DNA of 64,000 nt from Penelope pileata (lineage: Eukaryota; Chordata; Aves; Galliformes; Cracidae). Within the stretch, counting starts at the first letter, position 1. The number at the start of each line of letters is the position of its first letter. The DNA lies in the NCBI GenBank assembly GCA_013396635.1, contig WBMW01000154.1, positions 1-64,000 of the forward strand. The letters are read 5' to 3'. The notes under the pieces were generated by a model, which did no database searches, was not told the DNA's origin, and saw only the letters and a program-made list of their open reading frames with translations. Below are positions 11,336-23,209 of the stretch, piece by piece. Made by a program: the position numbers and the translations under genes.

Positions 11336-14300
11336 CTAGAAGAATTTTTCCATTCATTTTAGTGAGAGCAGAGTTTAGAGAAAACTGAGGTCTTTTGAAG
11401 ATGGTGTGAAATTGTCCGTCCTTTGCTCATTTTTGAAGGGTCTTTGCTTCCTCCACAGCTTATTTATTTAGTCTTTTTATGTGATGAGTCCTCAGCGTCT
11501 TTCCTTTCCCTTTGTATGTTTATATAGTATCAAGTGTGGTGAACTTTGACACTGGTGGATACTCAGGAGGTATTGCAGCAACAAAACCAATAACAACAAC
11601 AACAGTAAATGCCCATGGTCAGGGCTTTTGCCCATAATTTGAGTCTTCCTATTATCTTCCATACCCATTGAAAGCTCCTTTCATTTCAAAATGTCTCCTG
11701 ACATGAAGAAAAACAAAGCTAGATGTTAGTCAGGCCCCGCCTGGGAAGCCACCTGCAGAGCGTCTTGAGGCAACCGGTCTTGAAATGAATAGGATGTCCT
11801 GGGTTGATGTGGAGGAGATAGACCTGGTCTGTGGATGACTGGGAAAACAGCAGGAAATTCTCCAGTTGTGCAAGGCAAAGAGCAGCTCCACCTCTTTGTG
11901 CTTGAGGCTCATGGCTATGCCTGACTGCACATGGAAGGAATTTGCATTGCCAACAGGAGCTGATCAATAGGAGCTGTCTGGGAAAGCGGCTTGTTACTTT
12001 TAGACAAGCAAAGGGTGGCAATGAGAACTGTGTGGCACGTGGTCTGGGTTCATAGGGAACTGTAATGGGTTGCTTTGTTTTGACATAACTGTAATGGTCT
12101 TTTCATGTGCAGCTGTATGTAGATAAGACAATGCCAGGATAATACTGGACATTCAGATGTAAATGAATTGTATATGTAACTGTATATTGAGTTATTTTTC
12201 CTTACAAGGATTTTTGGAAGAGTTTTTCCCTGAGAACAATACTACCTCCCAGTCTTGTACCTTAGCTTGCAGCAAAGTTTCCCCAAAAGATTCCTATTTT
12301 CAGGTTGTGAAATTCTGCTTACCAAGGAGAAAGCATTTACACTGAGTTTCTTTATCAAGTAAGATATTGCCAATTTTTCTTCCCCTTTATAAAGAGCAAG
12401 GACTCTGATGTGGAAAGGAGGAAATTCTACACAGAGGAGGTGGATTTCATACCCTCACAATCTGAAAAACTTGTTTGCTTCACTGGGAGCTTGGGAGAGA
12501 ACATGGTAGGAAGAATGAGGAGTGAGGGTAGTGGGCTGATGTCTGTAAGGATGCAATAATGGTTTAGATTTGGGGCAGTGAAGCCATAGGCACTTTAAGA
12601 CCATGAATGGAAGAGCTCAGGGTTAAGATTAGCATGAGAGATGAAATGAAAGCTATGCCACAATAGCAGGAAGAAAATGGAAGGGTCTCAGCATGGTACC
12701 TCAGGCTTTGTACGTCCACGAGTGATTTCCTTCCATCAGCTCATCTTGCTTGCTGCAATACCTGAAGCAAAACACCACAGGACTAATGTGTCTTAAAGTT
12801 TCAGCTTTGGAAAGGTGTGAATAGGTCCCTCCTTCCTACTTTTCAATACCTCCATAGGCACGCATCTTGATAATCTCAGGAATGTGTCATGATTGATGTG
12901 TCATGATGGTTCTTCAAGAACAATTGGAAAATACAGAGCAGTCTGTGCTCGTAGCTAACTGAACACACAACGCTGTGAAGGAGTAACTTGGCCCAGAGAT
13001 CGACTGTGTTGCTGCAAGTATCAGTACAGCGTGTAGTGCTTTAATATTACAGCTATAAAACAAGTATTGTTGAGGATTGTAGAGCAAACTGCACTAAAAT
13101 AGCATTAAGGCTATAAAGTGAAGCATTCAGAAGCTGTGAAAACATCTTTTACTCTATTTTTTGTGCCCTTGACATTTGATGTAGCCCCATAGCTTTGCCA
13201 AGACATCTTTGCCACAGCTAAGATGCAAAGCTCAAGTATCTCCAGCACTTGTGTTCGGGTTGCCTCCCTAATCCCTTGTGTGCAGTAGAAAAAAGACATG
13301 CTCTGAATGACAAAAAAAGTGGCTGGGTTTATGGAGTTTCTGGCATTTTGATAATTTTCATTCCTTAGGGGACTTTCTACCCCATATTTTGTCTCAAGCA
13401 GGCCAATGTGGCTGACAGTGCAAGTTGTCCCATCATCCACAGCCCACAGAGACTTTGGAGTTGCTTTTTCTGGGATTGTTGTTCCTTTCACAGGTGGGAG
13501 CAGGGAATGGCCATCAATTCAATTTTTATTTCTAACCAGAAAACAGGAAATAAAAAAATCCTTCTCACCACCACAGTCCCACGCATGCACTGCAGGGCTC
13601 CACCTGGGAACGCAAGAAGGAACCCCATCAATGCATTATTTTGAAACATCACGGAATAAAAGGGTATTTTGACAGAACAAGGTTATCTGTATATGATTTC
13701 CTATCCTGCATTTTACACATTGCCTCCCTGTGGTGCTGAAGATGACCAAGACCTTGATCCAAACCCAGAGACAACTTTTCGCTTTATTCCAAGCTCACCA
13801 CTGACCTAGACACCATCTGAAACATGGAAACCTGAATTATACCTAAATCTGACTTTGTTTCATCTGTTTCATATGGCTTTAGGTCTGCCATATCACATCA
13901 GGGCTTAAAGAAGATGGAGGAAACCATCTCAAGACCTTCACTATTAATTCCTTTACTGTTCTCAGTTTTTTATTCTTTTCTTTTGTTTGTGCTGCTCCCT
14001 TTACATCAGGCTCTATTCTCCTCTCACCTACAGTGGCTCAAAGCAGGAACAATTACTCTGATCATCTACCCAATTTTTTCTTTAATTTACTCCAATTTTA
14101 CTCCATTGTTTTTTAAAGAGTTTGAGTCTGTCCTTTCAATGTCTAGTTCCTAAATAATACTGCAATTTCCTTTATATAAATATTACTGATTAACAATCTG
14201 GAGCACATTTTTAAATGGAAAATTTTACTGAAAACAAGCTCCACCTTGAAGCCCTACTTCTCATTTTTCAGACAATCCCGAGTGCTGCTCACAGCACAGT

Positions 14301-16233
14301 GCATTCCTGTCACTTGTTGCGAATAAACTCTTCAAAACAGAAGCATGATTACAGCCTTACTTAAGAAGCCACAAGACCTGTTTTCCAGCAAATAATTCAC
14401 CTAGTTCATCAGACAGGACAGAGAAGCCTTTTCTGTGTCTTCTCTTTCCACCTTTGTTCCCCATGACCAAGCACAGCTGCTGTCAGCACTCAGCCCAGAT
14501 CTCATCATCCAACGATGATGACTGAGCCTTTCAGCATCCTGCAAATGTGCATGTCACAGCTCTGCAAGGCCTCCAGTCTGCAATACAGCCCTGCTAGGGA
14601 GGAAATAACTCACAGTGTGTCTTTTGCTCTGTTTTCAGTGCCAGCTCCTTTCTGGTAGTGCAGAGGCAAAGAGATTGATGGCACTTGGTTTGGCATGTGT
14701 GAGTCCAGAGTGTGTTTCTTGTCTTGTCTCCTGCGGGATGCAGGGACTTGTCAGGGCTCTGAACAGAAAGAGTGTGCTGAGACCATCTGTCTCGTGGCCC
14801 ATTGCCCTGGGAACTGAATCAGGCACCCGAAAAAGGCTTTTTTTGTGGCAGTTTCTTGCTTGTCTCCTGCAGAGGCTTTCCCAGGGCACAGGAAAGTGCA
14901 GTGCACCTTCCCCACTTGCATCCCCATGCCAAGGCGAGTGCAGTGAGAGTCTTACAAGTGAGAGCTTGATGCCAGTTTCTGAGGCATCTTTCCTCACATG
15001 GGAAAAATGTGACACGGAGATACAAAATCCTACTTTGCATCATGGTTCATCTCCTGTGATGCTGCCCAGTAAGAGCCTGTCTAAGGTGAAAACAGACCAT
15101 AATTAGGGTAGTGACATCATCTGAAGCTAAATGGAGAGTGAACCAGCACTGCTTGAGCAGAGCTGAAGGGTCATGATAGTTTCCTCAATGTATTCTGCAA
15201 GTTGGCAAAAGGAAGCTAATGTAAGCTATAAGAAATTAGATGCTTTTCCTCATTGGTACCATCCTAGCACAGAGACCTGAATTTACTGGAATGCATCTGC
15301 TACAGAAAAGGTAATTCTAGCCACAGAGTGCATTAGAAGCAAAGAACAGATTCTTCCTCTTGTAGAAAGCACCCAGAGCCCACCTCCTTCTGCATAGTAC
15401 CCAGAGACAGTCAGATGGAGCTGGCATCTCTATAGGAATAAGTGAAACATGCCAGAGCCTGCTCTGGCCCTGGGGTGAATTCACACTACATGGGCTCACG
15501 TCTGCGTGCCTCAACTTTCTTCTCTCTCCAAAATACGCTGTCTCCGCCTGTAGAGCTTATTGGGGACAGGCTGTTTGGGAGCTGCTGTCTCCCAGACTGC
15601 ACTGAGGCATGTCTGGGACAGCAGCATTAGGGTCAAAGCAGTGATTAAAGACCAGGGGTGATTTTAAGGTACTCCTCAGGCCAATGACTTGACCGTAGAT
15701 CGTTCAGTGGCATGTATATAGCTGCTGTGCCCCAGACAGTCTGAAAAGTGTATAAAGCTGATCTACAATGTGAGTACAGTGCATTACCACTATGTAATAA
15801 AAAAACATGTTAATCTTGATTATTTCTCCCCAACAGAAATCAGCACCAGTACAGATCCTGCCCAGTTTCTCCCTGCCACATGTCAAAAGTAGCCCACAGA
15901 CAGGCTCTAATTGTGAAAAGAGTCCACATCCCCACCAATGCTGTATTGTATGGCTGGCTGCCAAAACCAGGCTAATGTAATTAAAAGAAAATTGCATCTC
16001 TGTGGGTTTTCACTTCCTTGGTCACAGCAGGTGCCTGTACTGGGTGGTAAAACACAACTGCAGCTGCTACAGCTGTTACTCTGGCACCAAAGCAAGAGTC
16101 CAGTTAAAACCCAGGAAGGGTATGCTATGTTCAACTTGTAAACCCCAGACAGCAGCTTGCCATCATTTCATTCCAGGGCATTTATTGAAATTAGCATGTG
16201 GTGGTTGAGGGCTCTGCTGTTTTTTGTGTAGAC
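11336..16233. other. Unique non-coding sequence
   Basis: No gene is supported. Open frames include 13111-13491 (minus, 126 codons) and 14615-15106 (plus, 163 codons), with a 126-codon frame opposite the latter. None shows a recognisable domain. At 14639-14698 a 60-base segment lies between a good acceptor (pyrimidine-rich tract ending TTTTCAG) and a GTGAGT donor, which is noted as a finding but is not called an exon. A 14-base-period tandem duplication of 'atgtgtcatgat' lies at 12882-12907. Confidence 0.55.
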
Positions 16234-16250
16234 TTTTTTTTTTTTTTTTT
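16234..16250. repeat. Poly(T) tract, 17 bases
   Basis: This is an uninterrupted run of 17 T. I looked on the complementary strand for an AATAAA signal just upstream of the corresponding A-tract and did not see one. A retroposed transcript tail is therefore not supported. Confidence 0.85.
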
Positions 16251-16359
16251 AAGGGTAAAAGGGGATTGTTTTGAGGTTTTTGTTGTAAACCGCTATCTGA
16301 GGAAATTATCCAGGCCAATGGCACTGCCAACCATTCTCCCTGCAGAGATGGCTCTTGGT

Positions 16360-16720
16360 GCAGGGTGAGGTAATGAATGACACGTGTGGAGCACTGGCTT
16401 AGAAAATACTGGGCCCACTGACAAGTCAGGCATTTGGTGTAATTAGAAACCAGCTCACTGAGCTAAACGAATTGTCTGAGTCACCTTTAGACAGCCAAGT
16501 GCCAAAGCACTGTCTGCAGTGTAATTTGCTGGTCAATATTTTTGACAAAAGGTTCCCCCTCGGTGCAGCCTCTGACGCCTTTGTTCACTGATTAGAACTG
16601 CTTGCGAGTTGCAGGAGCCTGGCAGCCTCTTTGGCATCCAGTGATTTGCTCTGAGAAACTTGTAAATCCATAGAAAAGCTTCTGGTTTTCTCTCAAATTG
16701 TCATTCACTGGGGTGAAGAG
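16360..16720. promoter_or_regulatory. Candidate conserved-looking non-coding block
   Basis: This block contains a homeodomain-type TAATTA at 16440-16445, a 'ggtcaatatttttgac' segment and other AT-rich words set in mixed-composition, repeat-free sequence without sizeable open frames. Its texture resembles vertebrate developmental enhancers. That is my inference, as no alignment was possible. Confidence 0.22.
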
Positions 16721-19150
16721 GGGCAGACACAGAGCTCTATTGCAGAAAGCTTCTAAAGACCTTTAATGTTGTAAATAACAGAGATTATATATAAAGAGGG
16801 GAAAGGAGGGAGAGCTAGTCTATAGACAGTAAAGGAATAAAGCCAGTTTTAAAGCATAGTGTCTTTTTGAATAAAGAAGCTTTTACCCTCTACATCCTGT
16901 GCTTCCACAGCCGTTGAATCAACAGTTGCTGTTAGAAGGCTGCAGCTTTTTTTTCCATAATCAGTGCAGAGATAGTATAGTTTTTAATATTTGATATTAT
17001 AATAGTATCTCACATATGTAATTCTGGTGTATTGGTTCAGCTTGCCTGTGAGCTACAGGCTTGGGAGATGTAAAAATGTGAACTAAAAAGACAGTGGTCA
17101 GGTCCTTGGCTGTGATAGCTCAGTTTCTCTGCAAAACCTGACCTGAAATGGAGAAAGAGCAGTAAGAACAGCAACGGTAAATGAGGGCTCTAGTGACCTC
17201 TGTATTCCTCATATCTTTCCTATCAAAATAAGAAAAGAGAACAATACTGTGCACAAGCAAAGCCAGGGGATAGAGGAACCTTCAGCAGTTGCAACAGCTG
17301 TGCCCATCAGGAGCTGGCTTCATGGACAAATCCTTGTTTGTAATTATATAAAAAAGAGGGATGATTTTGGGTTGAGTTGAAGATAATAAAACTAATCCTT
17401 AGCAAATGAGAAGCTCAGACGTTGTTTCTGTGGGCATGACACCAACTGCACTGTCATCAGTGAAGGGGTGTGCTGCTTCCTCTGAACAGAATGCCCAGAA
17501 TACCCTTCCAGAGATTTGTGCCCCACCTGTGGTTATCTGAACAACTCTGGTTTTTGGTAGGGGCTGCCACTGAAACCTCACGCACTTTCTGTAGTGGAGT
17601 CCTTCTGCATGCCTCTTGCACAGACAAAGCCCCAGTTCTTGTTCTGTTCCCTCCAGAGGGTTTCTGGAGAACTATCTTTGCCATCCCGTTGAGGACATCT
17701 TAAATGGCTTCTTATGGCTCCTTATGTTCATGCAATCTTTTATTAACCCTAATATTTGGGCTTAGAACCCAGAAGTTAGGAAATAGAAAAGAAGAAGCAA
17801 GTCAGGCTGATGTACTTTCAGTGCCTGAGATCTCATTTCAGTGCAGTGCAGTGTGAGCATTGGTTTCCTGGGCTATTTCCCTGGGAAATATGTTGTATTA
17901 TTTCAATTTGGAGAATGTTTTTTAAGCAACAGTGCTGCTGAGTGGCCATATTTACTGGTGGGACCCACATTCTTAAAGCTAAATCTCTAGATATGATGAC
18001 GTTTTGAGTCTCTTTGTCTCTGTAACCATCCACCTCTACTTGAAAGATATTAGGGAGCGGCAGGTGGATCTTGCAGATGGGAATGTAATTCAGTTTAATT
18101 TGTTTTTCAACTGTCCTGAAAACACTGGCTTTGTGTAAAAGAAAATCTGGTATCTTTTGTTCTTTTACTAGTAAGTACTAACATTTCATCTTTTATTGCA
18201 CTGCTTGCAGTACATCTATATGCACTCCGTGTTGAGCAAAACCTGTGAAAAAAGTGATCTGGCAGTGCAGTGACCAGGTGAAAATCTTCAAGTAAAACAG
18301 CGACAGCTGAAACAATCTCCAAATTTGTGTTGAACTTTCCTGACTTAAAGCATACCAAGAAAACCTGAAAGCAATCAAAAACTTCTCAAATGTTTGTTTC
18401 TGACATGTCACGGGTGAAACTTAAATTTCTTTTTAAAGCAACCTTTCATATTGAAGTCTAGCTGTTTTTATTTATTTGAAGTTAAAAATGCTTTCCAAAC
18501 AATATGCTTAATTTCAGGTTATCTTCTTCATAGATTTTCCTGGCAAAATGAGAGATGTTTTATAGCTCTTTCCGAATATTTGTTTTCATGGCTTGAAACA
18601 GATGGGAGGTGAGTATAATGAGTGATCTGATATTTCCTACATAAAAAAAGAAAGATATATAAATATCTCCATTTATACAGGAAGTGAAAAACAAATCAAA
18701 ATCAAGGCTTGCACAGATATAGTTTACTTGAACAATTTTGCCTAGATATTCTGCTAACCTCTCTTTTAATGCACTGTTGATTGATCCAGAATTTCAGCTA
18801 ACATAAATCACTGTATCACAGAGGACATTCATTGAGCTACTTCAGTTTGCCCCCTTTGGAAACTTTCTGGCTCATTCTTAGTTCTTGGTCAAAGTAACTT
18901 TCTGAATATGTCCCTTAAATATTTCAAAAGTGGTCTATAAAGGTTTGGTTTATGTATTTAGAGCCAGCATTTCATAGCTAACTTGCAACTTCTCCAAATA
19001 AAACAAAGTTTCTCTTTCAAGTTTGGCCAACACTACTCAAAGGAAGCATTTTTCTCTTCCTATATGCTAGTATTAATGGGATTTAACTGATATTAATTGG
19101 ATTTTCATGACTCAGGAGCTGAATTTTGGCCTTTGGGAGGTTGTGGTCTA
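16721..19150. other. Unique AT-rich non-coding sequence
   Basis: No gene or identifiable repeat is supported. The few open frames (17399-17703 on both strands, 17833-18033, 18107-18411) are short, overlapping and lack motifs. A small perfect hairpin, AGATAT-ATAA-ATATCT, lies near 18652 and is within chance expectation for AT-rich DNA. Confidence 0.55.
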
Positions 19151-19197
19151 ATGTTATATTACGTTATGTTACGTCACGTTATGCTATGCTATGTATG
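19151..19197. repeat. Imperfect TTATG/TTACG pentamer array
   Basis: The segment repeats five-base units of the form GTTAT, ATTAC, GTTAT, GTTAC, GTCAC, GTTAT, GCTAT, GCTAT before fading. It is a short degenerate minisatellite-like array. The drift toward TTACG and TACGTCA words creates CRE-like sequences, which are probably incidental. Confidence 0.75.
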
Positions 19198-22100
19198 TTT
19201 TGCATGATGTGATGCTAATTTTGCAGTAAAGCTTTCTGGATCTTTAAAGTACATATTTCATTTGGAAATGTAAAAGCAATTTTCTTCATCAACTGTACAC
19301 AAAGATCACTTTTTCTGACTGAAGGAAAACACCTTAAAATATCTGTCTTTATATACTGTTTCTAAAAGAGTCAATTGAAATTTCCTTTCTTGGAATTTTT
19401 GCTTTAGAGTAACCATAGCAGTTATTTTTCTGATATGTTCCAGCCAATTGTTGTAATCACTGTGGTCTTGTTAGGTTATTTCCTTGAGAAAACGGCTGCT
19501 CCCTTCTTTTCCCTGTAGAATTCTTAGAATAAAAACATCATTTTACTGTCAGCAATGTGATGTGTTTCAGGGGAAGGAACTAATGACAGGTCACGACTCT
19601 CTTCAAGAAGGAAAAACAAGCCTTCTTCAACAGACAAAAAGGCATGTTGATTGCCTATTCAGTATCTGGGGATATTTTCTAAAGCCAAAGGATACATGGT
19701 GTGATTGTCATATTCCTGCAGTCATGGAAACGTAGAGTGTCTTAAAAACAGTGACCTTTTGCTCTCCATCTCCCTCTGAAACAAGCTATAGAAGAGAGCC
19801 AAAGTAAGGAAATCAGAGCAGAATTCTCCATGCCTGATCACTCTCTGCAGTGCTTTAAAGTTGGCTATTCTACATGTTAGGGATCAAATCGTTCAGCTAT
19901 GTCGTTGTATTTTTTTGGCCTGCTGCTAACCTTACTTTCTAAGTACAACATTTGCAGCAGCTCCTCTGCCCTACAAACACACACCCACACACACTAATCA
20001 AAATTAGCATGGTGCCCAGCACAATCTGACACAATATGTCACATTTGGCCACCAGAATCAATGTATACTTTCAAAAATGTTGCAGCACCTACATGGCAAA
20101 ATAATGGTACCAGAGCAATGACTGACTTTGGCTAAGATACATTTCAACTTGGTTGAAATTCTGATCAGAGACCATTCCCTGGTCAGTGTAATGTAGACCA
20201 CTGCAGAGCAGGACTCTCATCTTGCTGGCAGTCCAAGCCCCAAGATGAAACACGATCAAACCCTTCTCCCATGAACGTATTTTAGCAAATGGCAGAAGTG
20301 ACTGTGGGAAGAGACAGTATGTCCTCCATCCTCCATCTGTTCCCTTGCCCATGGCCATGTGTGCACTAAGCAAGTTCATTCCCACCTCATTTCACTTCAG
20401 ATGCAGCAAGCTTGCTGTTGGTGGTTACTTCTCATGGCCTCCATCATTGCAGGAGGGAATTTGCTTGGTGGAGCAAACATGAATTGCTGTTATTCATCCT
20501 GCAGAGCCAACTTTGTAAAATATATTCTGATCCAAGAAGCAAGAGGTGATTATGAAAGAATTGCTGCAGTTAGTGAGTATTTCTGTTGTTCTTGGTCCAT
20601 TTTCAGAAGAAAGTGCCTTGTTCAGATTAGAATGGAATTTGTGTTTAGCAGTTTAACGTTACAATTTGATGAGCAGCACACTGTTTCTTCCTCACTGAAG
20701 AAAATAATGTATATCCTAGACTGTTACAAGAAAAAGGGAGTGAAAACACAACCCAGATACCACCATTTCCTAGTCTCACAGGCAGTGTAAGAAGAGTGTT
20801 CATAACTGGACACTTAAGGGGATGGGGGAGTCTCACAACCAGCACAAGGTGGAATAGCCTTCCATCGTGCCACATGGGCCCATGTTGTCCCCGTGGCAGG
20901 CATCCAGCCATCTTGATGTCATTTGCACGGCTGCTACCCATGATACCAAAATGGGTGGAGAAAGCCCTTCCATTCTCCCAGTTCTCACCTGTCTTCCCCA
21001 AAGGACCCACAGCTGCCTACATGTTGCTGCAGCCCTGGTGCCAGAGAAAGTCTACAGGGACTCTCATGGTGAGCAGCCTGTGGCTTGCAGGGAACAACAT
21101 CCCTTCCTAAAACATCCCTTCCCTTCAGTTCTTGATGCAGAACTGAATTTGGAGCCAGCCAGACTTGTTGGCGTTTTACTGAACATGGCAATTCTATTCT
21201 CACAGAGCAGTGCAATGAGATGGGAACACCTCTGACAGCTGTTCATAAACTCATTCATGCTGCTTAGACTTTCCACTGTGAGATAGAAAGACAATGTGCT
21301 TTTTCTTACTGCTCATGTTCATTTCTTTCTTCTTTTTTTTTTCTTTTCTAATTTTAGAAGTCATGATTCCTATTACCTAATGTCGCGTAGCAGGAAATAC
21401 CTCACGGCAATTTATTCATCAGCTTCTTTGGTTTAATATGTATTTGGGCTTGGCTACTCCATTTTCAGCTGTTGCTGATTTTTTTTACCGGAGGACTGAC
21501 CTACATTTTTGTAAGAAAAAATTAGTGAGTGTGGTAAAAATCATTAAAAAAATAAAAAATAAAAAAATAAAGCTCTGTGAGACCAAGGAAGTGTTGCCAT
21601 GTGTTACTACAAATTGTTAAACTGTAACTCCCTATCTAATGTCTGATTGCTCCATTATCTTAATATCCACAAATAGATGAAATTCAAAGGAGTGGAAGAT
21701 TCAGCTCCGATGTTTTTCTATGCAATTTTCTATGCAATTGTCTTACACTCTGCCTTTATGTCTAGCTGAGACTCAGGTTTTAGTCGATCGTAATCTGTTA
21801 ATTATTCCAGATTACATAATGGTTTTGTATTACGTAATAGAAAAGCAAAACATTTCTGCTTGCTAGCTTTGATCTGAACTCAAGTTTCTAGAGGGCATAA
21901 ACAAGACTGGAGGTGGTCACCTGTTCCCCAAGTTATTATTTTCCCAGTTTAGCTATATATAAGGAATGAGTCTATATCCATGGCTTCTTGGCAATAACAG
22001 TAACCTAGAGAGAAAGCAAACAACTTTCTGTCTGAACAGCTTTTTTTGATGCAGACTTCATTTCTTCAGAAAAATTCTTCCAATATCCTCTCTGGTGAGG

Positions 22101-23171
22101 GAAATCCTGTGCATTTTCTTTATGACTTTTCCAAGATTAATTTCTTCCGACTGGCCAGACTGGTTGACAAGAAGCCTTGTCCAAAACTAACAATCTAATT
22201 GTCCCTCAGTTAGAGAGGGAAAACGCACTGACTTACAAAACCTGCTTTGTTGGGGGTAATGCAATGGACTTGAAATTTGGATTATCCTTTCTGAAGTACT
22301 GACAGAGTAGGCAACTTTTTTGTTGAGTCTAACCAGTTTTGAGTAACTTGGGGTCAGTGAAATGGCAACTTTAAGGTTTTGTGTCATCTCAGTTGACACT
22401 GAGCAGTTTCTTCTGAGGTGGAATTTGAGGGTCAAATCTATCTTTGATTTAACTGCAGACTCTCAGCCTATATTCAAACAATTCATTATTTAACTCTACC
22501 AAAGAGGAAGCACTCAGACACACACATGGCAAAATGTCATGACATGAGTGTCCCAAATGCCCTTTGGATATGCCCCATGCTCTGGCTGTCCACCAAGTTG
22601 AAAGTTTGCCTGTGTAATTTACTCAGAACAGAGATAACTAAGGGCCTTCAGCTCAGTTTATTGCAATCTCTCTCAACTTCCAGTGAATACTCATAAGCTC
22701 AGTGCACTTTGTTAGAAAAAGTGTTGCTGTCCAAAGACTTTTTAATAACGTACATAATAAAGTCCAATAAAGTATAGCAAGCATGTTTGAACATGTTAGT
22801 AGCATGTTTAAATGAAGTGTCTATATTTCTGTGTGTTCAGTATTGCTTTTCTAAAAAAAATACTATAAAGAAGAAAATAGGGAAAAAAATTACCAAATAC
22901 ATGCCTGATATTATTCCTTCTGGAGAAATTACTTAGAAAATATGTTTCTCGTTCCAACATCAGGTTTATATTGCGCTTTACAGATTTCTGTGTCTGTCCA
23001 ACAAACGTTTAACTCTGAGGTACTTCCACAGAAGTTGTGTGGATTTCTTTCCTGGTTTTGACAGGACATCTGGTAATATGGAGTCCTTGCCACTATATGC
23101 AACATAAAAACATCAGCTTCAAAAATACAGACATGCTTCCAAATCCCTGTTGAGAATCATGTTTCTTAGAA
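19198..23171. other. Unique non-coding sequence with minor simple repeats
   Basis: No gene is supported. Frames at 20359-20790 (143 codons), 20645-21010 and 20796-21235 overlap on both strands and carry no recognisable domain. Minor features include a short CA-rich run (19976-19997), an A-rich tract (21543-21571), a duplicated 'tttctatgcaa' near 21717-21738 and a cluster of small palindromes at 21790-21839 described in the findings. Confidence 0.55.
21543..21571. repeat. A-rich (AAAAAAT)-like simple repeat
   Basis: Runs of five to seven A are separated by single T, giving repeated AATAAA words. The tract is low-complexity. The AATAAA words come from the repeat itself and should not be taken as a polyadenylation site. 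Confidence 0.75.
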
Positions 23172-23209
23172 TGATTCTTAGAAACAATTTTTTCTTTTTC
23201 TAAGAATCA
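23172..23209. repeat. Perfect 13-base inverted repeat (fold-back) with STAT-type motifs
   Basis: TGATTCTTAGAAA at 23172-23184 is the exact reverse complement of TTTCTAAGAATCA at 23197-23209, leaving a 12-base T-rich loop. The 9-mer TTCTTAGAA occurs at 23163-23171 and again at 23175-23183, and its complement TTCTAAGAA occurs at 23198-23206. All three fit the STAT-type consensus TTCYNRGAA. The structure could be a binding-site cluster or the scar of a local templated duplication. Confidence 0.85.

Noticed and set aside
14615..15106. 163-codon open frame on the plus strand
   Set aside because: An equally open 126-codon frame lies opposite it and no family is recognised. I kept only its splice-bounded part as a low-interest observation.
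20359..20790. 143-codon open frame on the plus strand
   Set aside because: No domain, no conserved motif and no support from splice sites. The Cys- and Ser-rich run is ordinary for random frames.
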